Below, one piece after another: positions 1 to 8,170 of a stretch of 64,000 nucleotides of DNA. Origin of the DNA: SURF-32 sp964648365 (GTDB taxonomy: Bacteria > Planctomycetota > Phycisphaerae > UBA1845); NCBI GenBank assembly GCA_964648365.1, contig CAZYLK010000004.1, forward strand, positions 8,615-72,614, read 5' to 3'. The first letter of the stretch is position 1. Each line of letters starts with the position of its first letter. Below the pieces are notes generated by a model. It ran no database searches and had not been told where the DNA came from. It saw only the letters and a list, made by a program, of their open reading frames with translations. Position numbers and translations under genes: made by a program.

Positions 1-1516
1 TTTGATGGAGGGCGGCCAGGACGTTCTGACGATCACGGCGTTTCATCTCGGCATCCGTAACCACTCCCGTCGCCGGCGATGTCGCTGCTGGATCGGGCTT
101 GCGTGACCGACCCGATTGCAGGTGGGGAAGATCCAGGCGGATGGCCCCCGCCCGCGATGTAATGACAGCCCGTTCAATGACGTTGAGCAACTCGCGGACG
201 TTGCCGGGCCAGTCGTACGCTTGCAGCGCCACGATGTTACCCTGGGTCAGCCCCCTGCACTGCCGATTGAACCGGCGCGAAGCCTGTTGAAGAAACAGCT
301 CCGCGAGAAGGGGGATGTCTTCCTTACGCTTGCGGAGCGGCGGAACCTCGATCGGAAAAACATTCAGCCGGTAGAACAGATCCTGACGGAACCGACCCGC
401 TTCAACTTCCGCTTTCAACTCGCGATTGGTGGCAGCGATGAGGCGGACATCGACCGCGCGTGTCTTCTCTTCGCCGATACGCTCGTAAGTTCCCTCCTGC
501 AAGACGCGCAGGAGCTTGCTCTGGAGTTCCAGTGGTATCTCGCCCACCTCGTCGAGCAGAAGCGTCCCGCCGTTGGCGAGTTCGAAGCGCCCGGCCCGGT
601 CGCGGACGGCGCCGGTAAACGCGCCCTTGGCGTGACCGAAGAACTCACTCTCGTAAATCTCCCTGGGTACCGACGCGCAGTTGACGCGGACCAGGGCGCG
701 CTCGTGTCGCTGGCTCCGCCGGTGAATCTCCTGCGCCACGAGTTCCTTGCCGGTTCCGGACTCCCCGAGAATCAGCACGCTGGCGTCCGTGGGCGCGACC
801 AGCTCGATCTGCTGCGTGATGCTTCGCAGGGCCGGGCTCTGTCCAACGATCTGGCCGAAAGCTCGTGCGTCGGAGACCTCTTCTCTGAGGTATGCGTTTT
901 CCAACTCGAGCTGCGTACGAAGCGACTGGATTTCCTCAAAGGCGCGCGCGTTGGCGATCGACGCCGCCACCAGGTCGGCGATCATCCGCAGCCAATCCAG
1001 GCAGTGCTGACTGAGCGGGCTGCGCGTGAAGATCGCAAGGACACCGAGAATCTCTCCCTTGAACACGAGCGGCTGCCCCGCGAAACCCCGGATCGCTTCC
1101 CGTTGCGTCCATTCCGGCCGGGCGATCCACTCGGTGTCCTTCAGGACGTCGGGCACCGCGACGCATTCTCCCGAAGCGGCTACCCTGCCGACCTTGCGGA
1201 CGCCCATTGGGAAGCGGGAGAACTCGCCATCGAGCCGAGTCCACGCCGGCCCGTCGTCCTCAACTAACGAACGGCCGGCACTGGCGACCAGGTGAAGGCA
1301 CCGTGCCTGGGCGACACACACGTCGGGCATCGGGCATTTGGAGCAGATGCCCCCTGATCGAATCAGCCAGATGCGGGCCAGGGCGATGTGTTCCTCCCCC
1401 GCCAGCCGATCCACCACCACCCGCAGCACCGCGTCCGGCGAACGCTGCTGCCCGATTTCGAGCAGAAGATCCTTGAGGACGTCGGACACCGACATTCGTT
1501 CGCCGAGGGCTGACAT
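1..1516 (-). CDS. sigma-54-dependent transcriptional activator, GAF + AAA+ (3' end cut by window edge)
   Basis: Reading leftwards from an ATG at 1516, the reverse strand stays open to position 1 (about 505 codons). The first ~200 residues look like a GAF-type sensor, with a Cys-rich patch (ICSKCPMPDVCVAQARC) near residues 60-80 that could bind metal or an Fe-S centre (inference). A bacterial enhancer-binding AAA+ domain follows: Walker A GESGTGKE near residue 250, the sigma-54 contact loop GAFTGA near 297, LLDEVGEIP as Walker B, and the WPGNVRELLNVIERA sensor region. The last visible residues (DAEMKRRDRQNVLAALHQ) match the start of the usual Fis-type helix-turn-helix, so only the DNA-recognition end is missing. 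No strong Shine-Dalgarno precedes either ATG (1516 or 1495). The gene is divergent from the AhpD-like gene, which has a sigma-54-type promoter, so that gene is a probable target. Confidence 0.9.
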   Translation of the reverse strand, partial: MSALGERMSVSDVLKDLLLEIGQQRSPDAVLRVVVDRLAGEEHIALARIWLIRSGGICSKCPMPDVCVAQARCLHLVASAGRSLVEDDGPAWTRLDGEFSRFPMGVRKVGRVAASGECVAVPDVLKDTEWIARPEWTQREAIRGFAGQPLVFKGEILGVLAIFTRSPLSQHCLDWLRMIADLVAASIANARAFEEIQSLRTQLELENAYLREEVSDARAFGQIVGQSPALRSITQQIELVAPTDASVLILGESGTGKELVAQEIHRRSQRHERALVRVNCASVPREIYESEFFGHAKGAFTGAVRDRAGRFELANGGTLLLDEVGEIPLELQSKLLRVLQEGTYERIGEEKTRAVDVRLIAATNRELKAEVEAGRFRQDLFYRLNVFPIEVPPLRKRKEDIPLLAELFLQQASRRFNRQCRGLTQGNIVALQAYDWPGNVRELLNVIERAVITSRAGAIRLDLPHLQSGRSRKPDPAATSPATGVVTDAEMKRRDRQNVLAALHQ

Positions 1517-1560
1517 ACCGACCGATTGTCGCCGAGCTACGAGATTTCGCAACGCTTTTT

Positions 1561-1571
1561 CGTGAATCACG
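1561..1571. promoter_or_regulatory. short palindrome, possible activator-binding site
   Basis: CGTGA-A-TCACG is a perfect 5-bp dyad. It lies between the activator gene and the -24/-12 element at 1650-1664, about 80 bp upstream of that element, which is a usual distance for an enhancer-binding protein. CCAATT (1597-1602) and AATTGG (1619-1624) form a second, wider dyad nearby. Neither is proven to be bound. Confidence 0.3.
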
Positions 1572-1649
1572 CAAATGCGTCGCCATGCCGCCCGCGCCAA
1601 TTCTGCTGTAAGCCTGTTAATTGGAAAGGCTTGTGCATCTCGATGGCGG

Positions 1650-1665
1650 TGGCACGCGCCGTGCG
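1650..1665 (+). promoter_or_regulatory. candidate sigma-54 (-24/-12) promoter
   Basis: TGGCACG, four bases, then GTGCG. The GG (1651-1652) and GC (1663-1664) are separated by exactly 10 bp, as sigma-54 promoters require, and the -24 heptamer is identical to the TGGCACG consensus. The -12 part has G where T is usual. It would start transcription near 1676, about 50 bp before the AhpD-like gene. Confidence 0.6.
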
Positions 1666-1726
1666 AATGGCAGGGGCATTACCGACCGTGATGGGCACGG
1701 TCGTTGTTCAGAACAAGGAGTCAAAC

Positions 1727-2284
1727 ATGCCACGCATCAGAGCCATCGAAACGTCACAGGCAGCCCCGAAGGCCAGGTCACTCCTCGAGGGTGTGCAACA
1801 GAAACTCGGCATGACGCCGAACCTCATGCGGACCATGGCGAACTCGCCGGCCGTGCTGGAGGCGTATCTGGGTTTCAGCAACAGCCTCGGTCGCAGCAGA
1901 CTTTCGCCGAAGCTGCGGGAGCAGATCGCCCTGACGGTCGGTGAGGTGAATCAGTGCGGATATTGCCTGGCCGCACACTGCGCCCTGGGCAAGATGGCGG
2001 GGCTTGGCGACGAGGAGATCGCGGACAGCCGACGCGGCGCCTCAACGGACCGCAAGACGGAAGCGATCCTTCAGTTCGCCCGCAAGATCGTGACGGAGCG
2101 CGGTCGGGTGAGTGACGACGACGTGACGTCGCTGCGCGCCGCTGGCGTGAGCGATGCCGAAATCGTTGAGACCGTCGCCACGGTCGCGCTCAACATCTTC
2201 ACGAACTACTTCAACCACGTCGCCGGCACCGAGATCGACTTCCCGGAAGTCGAGCCCGCCGCGACGCCGGCGTGCGCTTGCTGA
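1727..2284 (+). CDS. carboxymuconolactone decarboxylase / AhpD-like peroxidase-related protein
   Basis: A 185-residue all-helical protein of the CMD/AhpD family. The active-site motif is intact: E73, then C77-G-Y-C80 and H84 (E...NQCGYCLAAH), the Cys pair and proton-relay His that AhpD-type proteins use in peroxide reduction. Downstream it keeps the family pattern of repeated helices. The ATG at 1727 is chosen because AAGGAG lies 6 bp upstream and the alignable protein begins here; an in-frame upstream extension is poor in family similarity. The gene sits behind the candidate sigma-54 promoter and is followed by a strong hairpin at 2296-2335. A C-terminal CAC tail carries two extra Cys. The physiological substrate is not evident. 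Confidence 0.85.
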   Translation: MPRIRAIETSQAAPKARSLLEGVQQKLGMTPNLMRTMANSPAVLEAYLGFSNSLGRSRLSPKLREQIALTVGEVNQCGYCLAAHCALGKMAGLGDEEIADSRRGASTDRKTEAILQFARKIVTERGRVSDDDVTSLRAAGVSDAEIVETVATVALNIFTNYFNHVAGTEIDFPEVEPAATPACAC

Positions 2285-2295
2285 CGACCGCGTCG

Positions 2296-2335
2296 GAGGT
2301 TGATCGGGTGGCGGTGACGCCACTCGATCGACCTC
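2296..2335 (+). terminator. 18-bp hairpin downstream of the AhpD-like gene
   Basis: An 18-bp stem (arms 2296-2313 and 2318-2335) with the loop GTGA starts 11 bp after the stop codon. Two positions are G-U pairs only in plus-strand RNA, so it fits a transcript of the AhpD-like gene. There is no U-tract, so it may be a weak terminator or a processing/stability element ahead of the isochorismatase gene. Confidence 0.55.
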
Positions 2336-2422
2336 AATTCGAACAGGGAAACTCAACCTGCGTAATCGGTACGCAGGCTTCCAGACACAGACGCTGCGGA
2401 CAGCAGCGGACAGAGGAGAAAC

Positions 2423-3616
2423 ATGATGATCCAGAATGTGAACATGGCCGCGCTCGTAGCGGCAGTCACGATCGTACCCACGGTGACGTCGGCGCAGTTG
2501 CCCGATCCGGGGTTCGATATCGACCCCGAGCGAACGGCCCTGGTCGTCACCGATCCGCAGAATGACTTCCTCAGCCCCGACGGCGTGACGTGGGGCGTGG
2601 TCGGCAAGAGCGTTACCGATAACGGTACCGTCGAGAATATCGAAGCCCTCTTCAAGGCGGCGAAGGACACCGGGATGCAGGTATTCGTGTCCCCGCACTA
2701 CTACTTCGCACACGATCACCGCTGGAAGTTCGAAGGGACGCTCGAAACGCTCATGCACAAGATCGGCATGTTCGACCGGCCGCACGCGCTGAGCCTGGAG
2801 GGGTTTGAGGGCTCCGGCGCCGACTGGCTCGAGCGTTACAAACCCTACATCAACGACGGCAAAACGGTCGTCGTAAGCCCGCACAAGGTATATGGCCCGG
2901 AGTCGAACGACCTGGTGCTTCAGCTTCGCAAACGCGGCATCACCAAGATCGTTCTGGCCGGCATGTCCGCCAACCTGTGCACCGAATCGCACATGCGGGA
3001 GCTGGTCGAGCAGGGTTTCGAGGTCGCTGTAGTCAGCGACGCGACTGCGGCGGCGGTCCTGCCGGACTACGACGGCTACCAGACGGCGCTGGTCAACTTC
3101 CGCATGATCGCCAGCCGTGTCTGGAAGACCGGGGAGGCGGTGAAGGCGATGCAGGATGCGTCCCGATTGTCGTCCAGCCCATCATCGCCGGTTTGGCAGC
3201 GGGTCGCGCCGAGCCGCGCGTATCACGGGGCTCGGAATCTGTCCGCCAGCGGCGTTGCGATGCAGGGCTTCAGCCCGGTGTCATACCTCACCAAGGGACG
3301 CGCCGAGCGCGGCCATCCCCGTTTTCAGGCCGAGTATGACGGCGTGACCTACTTCCTGACCTCAGCCGAGCAGGTGGAGCAGTTCGAGCGCGACCCGAAG
3401 CGATACGCGCCCGCGTACGGCGGCTGGTGTGCGTACGGCATGGCCGTCCAGGACAAGTTCCCCATCGATCCGACGAATTTCAAAGTGGTGGAGGGCAAGC
3501 TGCTGTTGTTCCTCAGGAACGACAAGGTCGACGCGCTCAAGCTGTGGAATGTTGGCGACGAGGCCGACAACCTCCGGAAGGCTGCCGGCCACTGGAAGGA
3601 GGTTTCGGGAGCGTAG
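2423..3616 (+). CDS. secreted isochorismatase-like cysteine hydrolase fused to a YHS domain
   Basis: A 397-residue two-domain protein. After a short hydrophobic, signal-like N-terminus (residues ~8-24), residues ~30-245 form an isochorismatase/cysteine-hydrolase fold. It has Asp44 in TDPQNDF, a Lys near 154 (VSPHK) and the nucleophile Cys near 186 (GMSANLCTES). Residues ~275-390 form a YHS domain of the periplasmic type (QGFSPVSYL, AEYDGVTYFL, YAPAYGGWCAYGM, KVVEGKLLLFL), a fold proposed to bind metal. The ATG at 2423 follows AGAGGAG. The gene lies 138 bp behind the AhpD-like gene with a hairpin between them. Joining these two domains in one chain is unusual; the substrate is unknown. The domains are clear, the reaction is not. 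Confidence 0.85.
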   Translation: MMIQNVNMAALVAAVTIVPTVTSAQLPDPGFDIDPERTALVVTDPQNDFLSPDGVTWGVVGKSVTDNGTVENIEALFKAAKDTGMQVFVSPHYYFAHDHRWKFEGTLETLMHKIGMFDRPHALSLEGFEGSGADWLERYKPYINDGKTVVVSPHKVYGPESNDLVLQLRKRGITKIVLAGMSANLCTESHMRELVEQGFEVAVVSDATAAAVLPDYDGYQTALVNFRMIASRVWKTGEAVKAMQDASRLSSSPSSPVWQRVAPSRAYHGARNLSASGVAMQGFSPVSYLTKGRAERGHPRFQAEYDGVTYFLTSAEQVEQFERDPKRYAPAYGGWCAYGMAVQDKFPIDPTNFKVVEGKLLLFLRNDKVDALKLWNVGDEADNLRKAAGHWKEVSGA

Positions 3617-4073
3617 GCGCGGATCGCGCTGACGTGCCCGTCGCCGTCGTTCCCAGGGGAGCGCGCTGATGCCGTCCGGGCGCCAGCGCGTTCCCTTTGC
3701 GACGCGCAGCGATCTGCGGGGCCGATTGAGTTCGAGGCGGGGCTCCGGTCGACATTCCGTCGAGCGATCGCTGATGACCGGGCGGAAGATGCCTCGGACT
3801 GCTCAGGCTTGGTTACGCACGGTTCAGTCGCTTTTCATCGCGGCCTCAGGCTCGCAGGGTAGAACTGAGCAGACGACAACGCGTCACCGCCGCGCAGCGA
3901 CCACCCGGACCGCGCAGGGCCTCGGCTTTGCAATAAGGCTCCGGAAGAGAGATCGCGCCTCGGGAAGTCTATGAGTCCGCAAGCGACCGTCCCGACGCGA
4001 CGGAGGGCTACGTCGGTCACCCGGCTGATGCGGCGCGATCCGGACGTTCGTTGCCAGACAAGGAGGGAACATC
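3617..4073. other. intergenic region, 457 bp, holding one regulatory array
   Basis: No convincing gene. Short open frames here lack ribosome-binding sites and family similarity. The only structured element seen is the 11-bp-spaced half-site array at 3823-3865 with a -10-like TAGAAC, which leaves a leader of about 200 nt before the receiver gene at 4074. Confidence 0.6.
3823..3865 (+). promoter_or_regulatory. 11-bp-spaced TTCAG-type half-site array with -10 (site A)
   Basis: TTCAG (3823), TTCAT (3834) and CTCAG (3845) are each 11 bp apart. After 10 bp comes TAGAAC (3860-3865). This is the same geometry as the arrays before actA, the BON gene and others, matching OmpR/PhoB-class activated promoters. 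The nearest downstream gene is the small receiver protein at 4074. Confidence 0.5.
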
Positions 4074-4523
4074 ATGTCAACGACCCGCGTTCTGATTGTT
4101 GGAGACGACCTTGCGCTCGTGCAGCGTCTGAGTACCCTCTGCGATACGTTGCTCGGATTGGAGGTGGCGGTCGCCGGAAACGGGTGTGACGGTCTGTTCC
4201 GTACGACCCGTGACAGGCCGGATCTTGTCTTGCTCGACGCCGACCCGGCCGGTGAAGGATCAGTGAAAACGGCGGAGGCCGTGATGGCCGACGAGCGAAC
4301 CGCGGCGCCGCTGATTGCAATGATCCCACCCACGGACGTTGAACTCGAACGGCGGTATGCGCGCCTTGGCGTGCGCACGATTCTGAAAAACGGCGATCCG
4401 GAAGAGTGGATCCCCCGGACGATCAATGCCGCGCTGACGACGCTGGTGGGCGTCGCCTTTGACCAGGCCGAATCGGACTTCCGACACGCCCGCTCCCGAT
4501 TGGCTGTCCCGATCTACGACTGA
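4074..4523 (+). CDS. single-domain receiver-like protein (atypical)
   Basis: 149 residues, mostly a CheY-like receiver: VLIVGDD at the end of strand 1 (acid pair D11-D12) and LVLLDAD with Asp55 at the phospho-acceptor position. At the position of the conserved Lys-Pro there is ILKNGD: Lys105 is present but the following Pro is Asn, and the Thr/Ser switch region reads AMIPPTD. There is no output domain; the C-terminal ~30 residues are unassigned. Start ATG 4074 follows AAGGAGG. It stands alone between an isochorismatase-type gene and the convergent oxidase operon. It probably relays or sequesters phosphate for another histidine kinase, but the partner cannot be read from the sequence. Confidence 0.75.
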   Translation: MSTTRVLIVGDDLALVQRLSTLCDTLLGLEVAVAGNGCDGLFRTTRDRPDLVLLDADPAGEGSVKTAEAVMADERTAAPLIAMIPPTDVELERRYARLGVRTILKNGDPEEWIPRTINAALTTLVGVAFDQAESDFRHARSRLAVPIYD

Positions 4524-4595
4524 GACGCGGCCGGCCTAGCCTTGCGTCACGACGGAGGCGCAACTCGGATGACACGAACCTCGGACCCGTGAAAC

Positions 4596-4874
4596 TCACG
4601 AGCGGCCCAGCACGTCTGCCAGCGTCAGCCCTCCAAGGATCGCCAGCCAGAAGAGCCCGGCGCCGGCAAAGAGCCGGGACGCCGGACTCGCATGGCGCAG
4701 GTGCATGAAGTAGGTCGCGATGAGCAGCGCCTTCGCCGAGGCAATGCCCAGCGCGACAGCCCAGGCGAGACCTCCCAGGTCCACCCCATCGGATAGGATC
4801 GTGGCGATCAGCAGCGCCAGAAGCGCTGCGGCTACGCGCGTATATGGAAGTCGCTTTGAGTCAGTTGTGTTCAT
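4596..4874 (-). CDS. coxD: cytochrome c oxidase subunit IV (CtaF/CyoD-like)
   Basis: A 92-residue membrane protein with three hydrophobic helices (about residues 13-32, 36-58 and 66-88). It carries the subunit-IV signature KALLIATYFMHLRH in the second helix. It is the last gene of the act-cox operon and overlaps the end of coxC by 4 bp (ATGA), which fixes the ATG at 4874. Subunit IV stabilises the haem-copper oxidase and contains no cofactor. The family is usually ~90-110 residues, so the length is normal. No clear terminator is seen between its stop and the convergent receiver gene. Confidence 0.85.
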   Translation of the reverse strand: MNTTDSKRLPYTRVAAALLALLIATILSDGVDLGGLAWAVALGIASAKALLIATYFMHLRHASPASRLFAGAGLFWLAILGGLTLADVLGRS

Positions 4875-5512
4875 CCAGCGCCTGCAAGATAGAGCAATGG
4901 GAACAGAAACACCCACACGATGTCGACGAAGTGCCAATAGAGACCGGTACACTCGAGCGTGTTACGCATCGAGCCGAGAGCATCTGCCCGCTTGACGCGG
5001 ATCATCATGACGGCGACGGCGCCGATTCCCGCGAGCATGTGAACGGCATGAAGGCCCGTCAGAATAAAGTAGAGAACGTAGAACAGTTGCACGTTTGCGG
5101 CCCTCGTTGACCAGTCGGTGCGGAAGCCGGCGCCCGGAATCAGGCCCTCGCGGTAATCGAACGAATACTCCACTGCTTTGACAATCAGGAACACCAGCCC
5201 CAGCGCCGCGGTCGCCCCCAGCATGGCGAGGCACCGGCGGCGGTCCTCACGCGCTGCCGCGTCGATGCCCAGCACCAGGGTCCAACTGCTGGTCAGGAGC
5301 ACGGCCGTGTTGGCGGCGCCGAGCCACATCAACAGGCGTCCGCCGGCCTCCGCGAACGCGTCGGAATAGTGCTGCCGATACACCGCGTACGCCAGAAGCA
5401 GACCGCCGAAAAACAGCACCTCGGTGGTCAGGAAGGCCCACATTCCCATTGCGGCGGCCTCTCGCTGCTGCGCGGGGTCATGGAACTGTCCGGCGGTGGG
5501 CGGATCAGCCAT
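4871..5512 (-). CDS. coxC: cytochrome c oxidase subunit III
   Basis: 213 residues with about five membrane helices, typical of the short, five-helix subunit III found in caa3/bo-type oxidases. Family landmarks are MGMWAFLTTEVLFFGG near the N-terminus, the Glu-containing VEYSFDY segment, TGLHAVHMLAG, and the C-terminal YWHFVDIVWVFLFPLLYL. It overlaps coxA by 8 bp and coxD by 4 bp, so translation is probably coupled. Subunit III binds no metal; it lines the proton entry side and protects the oxidase from turnover inactivation. Confidence 0.92.
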   Translation of the reverse strand: MADPPTAGQFHDPAQQREAAAMGMWAFLTTEVLFFGGLLLAYAVYRQHYSDAFAEAGGRLLMWLGAANTAVLLTSSWTLVLGIDAAAREDRRRCLAMLGATAALGLVFLIVKAVEYSFDYREGLIPGAGFRTDWSTRAANVQLFYVLYFILTGLHAVHMLAGIGAVAVMMIRVKRADALGSMRNTLECTGLYWHFVDIVWVFLFPLLYLAGAG

Positions 5513-7142
5513 GGGCGCGCTCCCGGCCGGTGGCTGCGGCCTCCGTATAGGCGTACGGCGCCTCGGTGACGACAGGCGTTTCGGCGAAATTATGCTCAGG
5601 CGGCGGCGACGGAGTGCTCCATTCCAGCCCCGTCGCGTTCCACGGGTTGGGGTCCGCCTCCGGATGTCGAATCAGAGACCGGGTCAGGTACGTGAGTGGA
5701 ATCAGATACGCCAGGCCGAGAATGGACGCACCCGCGGATGAAAGCACGTTGAGCACCTGAAACTCGGGTGGGTACTCCGCAACGCGGCGGACCATGCCCA
5801 GATACCCGAGCAGAAACTGTGGAAAAAAGGTCAGGTTGAAGCCAAAGAACAACAGGACGGCGCTGAAGACGCCCCATGCCTCAGGGTACATGCGTCCCGT
5901 AATCTTGGGCCACCAGAAGTGGATGCCACCGAGCGTGGCCATCACGGTTCCGCCCACCATGATGTAGTGAAAATGGGCAACGACGAAGTACGTATCATGC
6001 ACGTGCAAGTCGACGGCAAGCGACGCCAGAAACAGCCCCGTCAATCCACCGACCGTGAACAGGCCGATGAAGCCGAGCGCATAGAGCAGCGGGGTCTTGT
6101 AGCGGATGGTTCCGTTGCGGAGCGTGACGATCCAGTTGAACACCTTGACCGCGGACGGAATCGCCACCAGAAAGCTGAGCAAGGCGAAGACCAGGGACAT
6201 CCGGATGCTCTGACCGGCCACGAACATGTGATGGCCCCACACCAGGAATCCCAGGACGGCGATGGCGACGCTGGAATAAGCAATGAAGCGGTAGCCGAAA
6301 ATGGGATTCCTGGCGAAACATGGAATCAGCTCGCTGATGACGCCCATCGCGGGCAGGACCATGATGTAGACCGCCGGGTGGGAATAGAACCAGAAGAGGT
6401 GTTGAAACAGCAGCGGATCGCCGCCGAGCGCCGGATCGAAGAGGCCCACGCCCCAGAAGCGTTCCATGGCGATCAGCACCAACGTGATGGCCAGCACCGG
6501 CGTCGCCAGCACCAGGATCAGACTGGTGGCGTACATCGACCAGATGAACAACGGCAGCCTGAACCAGGTCAGGCCGGGAGCGCGCATCGTGTGGACGGAC
6601 ACGATGAAGTTGATGCCGGTCAGAATGGAGGAGAAGCCCGCGATGAAGATGCCGGCCACCATGGGAAAGACGGCGGAGTTGGCGAACGCCGTGCTGTACG
6701 GCGTGTAGAACGTCCAACCGGTATCCACGCCACCCGTGACGATGGAGACGACGGCCAGCGCGCCGCCGAACATGAAGAGGTACCAGCTCAACAGGTTCAG
6801 ACGCGGAAACGCCAGGTCACGAGCCCCGATCATCAGAGGCACGAGGAAGTTGCCCAGTACCGCCGGGATCGACGGGATCAGGAAGAACCATACCATGACC
6901 GTCCCGTGAATCGTAAAGAGCCGATTGTAAAGCCCCGCCGCGACCAGGTCCGCTTGCGGCGTCGCCAGTTCCAGGCGCATGAGCACGGCCGCAGTGCCGC
7001 CGATGAAGAAAAAGCCGGTGATGGACACCAGGTACAACATCGCGATCCGCTTGTGATCCAGCGTCAGCAGCCAGGAGCGCAGCGACCACCGAACGCTCAG
7101 ATAGTGCGGCTGCGGCAGTGCGAGCGACGGCGCCGTCGTCAT
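5505..7142 (-). CDS. coxA: cytochrome c oxidase subunit I, A2-type haem-copper oxidase
   Basis: 545 residues, about 12 membrane helices. Haem and CuB ligands are all visible: HGTVMVWFF (low-spin haem), FYSHPAVY (CuB His and the cross-linked Tyr), WGHHMF (CuB pair) and HDTYFVVAHFHY (the two haem-iron His). At the place where A1 oxidases have the proton-channel Glu (HPEVY) this protein has YSHPAVY, the Tyr-Ser motif that defines A2 oxidases such as the Rhodothermus and Thermus caa3 enzymes. It sits between coxB and coxC with 4- and 8-bp overlaps. Function: reduction of O2 to water coupled to proton pumping at the cytoplasmic membrane. Confidence 0.96.
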   Translation of the reverse strand: MTTAPSLALPQPHYLSVRWSLRSWLLTLDHKRIAMLYLVSITGFFFIGGTAAVLMRLELATPQADLVAAGLYNRLFTIHGTVMVWFFLIPSIPAVLGNFLVPLMIGARDLAFPRLNLLSWYLFMFGGALAVVSIVTGGVDTGWTFYTPYSTAFANSAVFPMVAGIFIAGFSSILTGINFIVSVHTMRAPGLTWFRLPLFIWSMYATSLILVLATPVLAITLVLIAMERFWGVGLFDPALGGDPLLFQHLFWFYSHPAVYIMVLPAMGVISELIPCFARNPIFGYRFIAYSSVAIAVLGFLVWGHHMFVAGQSIRMSLVFALLSFLVAIPSAVKVFNWIVTLRNGTIRYKTPLLYALGFIGLFTVGGLTGLFLASLAVDLHVHDTYFVVAHFHYIMVGGTVMATLGGIHFWWPKITGRMYPEAWGVFSAVLLFFGFNLTFFPQFLLGYLGMVRRVAEYPPEFQVLNVLSSAGASILGLAYLIPLTYLTRSLIRHPEADPNPWNATGLEWSTPSPPPEHNFAETPVVTEAPYAYTEAAATGRERAHG

Positions 7143-8170
7143 GAGCCGCCCTCCCGGTTTTCGTCGGGGCGTGGAAGCGCCTTGATGGTCTCGACGAGCT
7201 GAATCATCTCCTCCTCCGTGATCTGCCCCGCGTAGGCGGGCATCGTCGAGGGACTGTCATAACCCTGAGGAACGCGGTCATTCGGGTCGAGGATAGACTG
7301 CCGGATGTAGTTTTCGTCGGCGGTGACGCTGCGTCCGTCGCTGAGCCCAACGGTCCGGCCGAAAAGCCCCGTCAGCGCCGGGGCCGGCGCGTCGGCGGCA
7401 CTCGTGTGGCAGTCCAGACAACCGAAACGGCGGAGGATGTCAGGGGAATCACCGCGGCCCGCGGCCCGCGCGCCGCCCGGCGCCTCCTGTGCGGCTGTCG
7501 TCCCATCCCCGGCAGCGAGCCAGCGCTGGAACTCGGCCGGCGGCATGATGACCACGCGGCCGCGCATGCGGGCGTGCTCGGCGCCGCAGTACTCGGCGCA
7601 GAACAGATGATACTCGCCGACGGCGTTCGCCTGGAACCACAGCGACGAATAACTGCCGGGCACCGCGTCCCGCTTCACGCGGAACGCCGGTACGAAGAAA
7701 CTGTGGATGACGTCCTGCGACGTCAGAACGAGCCGGATGGGTTCGCCCGCGGGAACGTGCAGCTCATTGATCTCACGGCGCCCGCCGGGATGCTGTACCT
7801 TCCACATCCATTGCCGGCCGACGACGTAGATGGTGCGGGCATCGGCCGGCGGCGTGTTCATCTCGACGAACACCCAGGCGCCCCAGGCGAAGATCGCCGC
7901 CGTAAGAAGCAGCGGCGCCGCCACCCAGGCGACCTCCAGTTGCAGGCGGCGCCGGATCGGACCGGTCCGATGCGGCTCGGCGCCCGCCCGGTACTTCACC
8001 CCGTAGCCGAGCGTCAGCGCGCCGATCAGCACCACGAAGAACAGCGTCAGCCCGAGCAGACCCATGTAGACGTGATCCACGTCGGCGGCGCCCGTGGAAG
8101 CGCTGGGCGGCCAGAGCGAAAACGGCGGCGTCTCACCGATCTGCCCGATGCTTGCTCCGAGGTTTGTCAT
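7139..8170 (-). CDS. coxB: cytochrome c oxidase subunit II with fused C-terminal cytochrome c (caa3 type)
   Basis: 343 residues. Two membrane helices (~35-58 and ~85-108) precede the CuA cupredoxin domain, whose ligands are present: His in VIHSFFVPAF and the CAEYCGAEHARM cluster (two Cys, Glu, His, Met). A linker leads to a class I cytochrome c domain with haem motif CLDCH near residue 252 and a probable axial Met in STMPAY. The fusion makes this a caa3 oxidase, which can take electrons from a membrane-bound donor such as the alternative complex III encoded upstream. No lipobox is evident. Overlaps of 4 bp on both sides tie it to sco and coxA. Confidence 0.95.
   Translation of the reverse strand: MTNLGASIGQIGETPPFSLWPPSASTGAADVDHVYMGLLGLTLFFVVLIGALTLGYGVKYRAGAEPHRTGPIRRRLQLEVAWVAAPLLLTAAIFAWGAWVFVEMNTPPADARTIYVVGRQWMWKVQHPGGRREINELHVPAGEPIRLVLTSQDVIHSFFVPAFRVKRDAVPGSYSSLWFQANAVGEYHLFCAEYCGAEHARMRGRVVIMPPAEFQRWLAAGDGTTAAQEAPGGARAAGRGDSPDILRRFGCLDCHTSAADAPAPALTGLFGRTVGLSDGRSVTADENYIRQSILDPNDRVPQGYDSPSTMPAYAGQITEEEMIQLVETIKALPRPDENREGGS

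Noticed and set aside
116..1267. 383-codon plus-strand frame at the left edge
   Set aside because: Shadow of the sigma-54 activator, whose minus-strand frame is open through the edge and carries all AAA+ motifs.
1603..1618. CTGCT/CTGTT at 11-bp spacing upstream of the AhpD-like gene
   Set aside because: Only two weak matches and a sigma-54 promoter lies closer; not counted as a member of the half-site arrays.
3669..3974. 101-codon frame between the hydrolase-YHS and receiver genes
   Set aside because: No ribosome-binding site, no family likeness, and it runs through the regulatory array.
5919..7202. 427-codon plus-strand frame over coxA
   Set aside because: Antisense to subunit I; extremely His/Gln/Asp-rich as expected from reversed membrane-helix codons.
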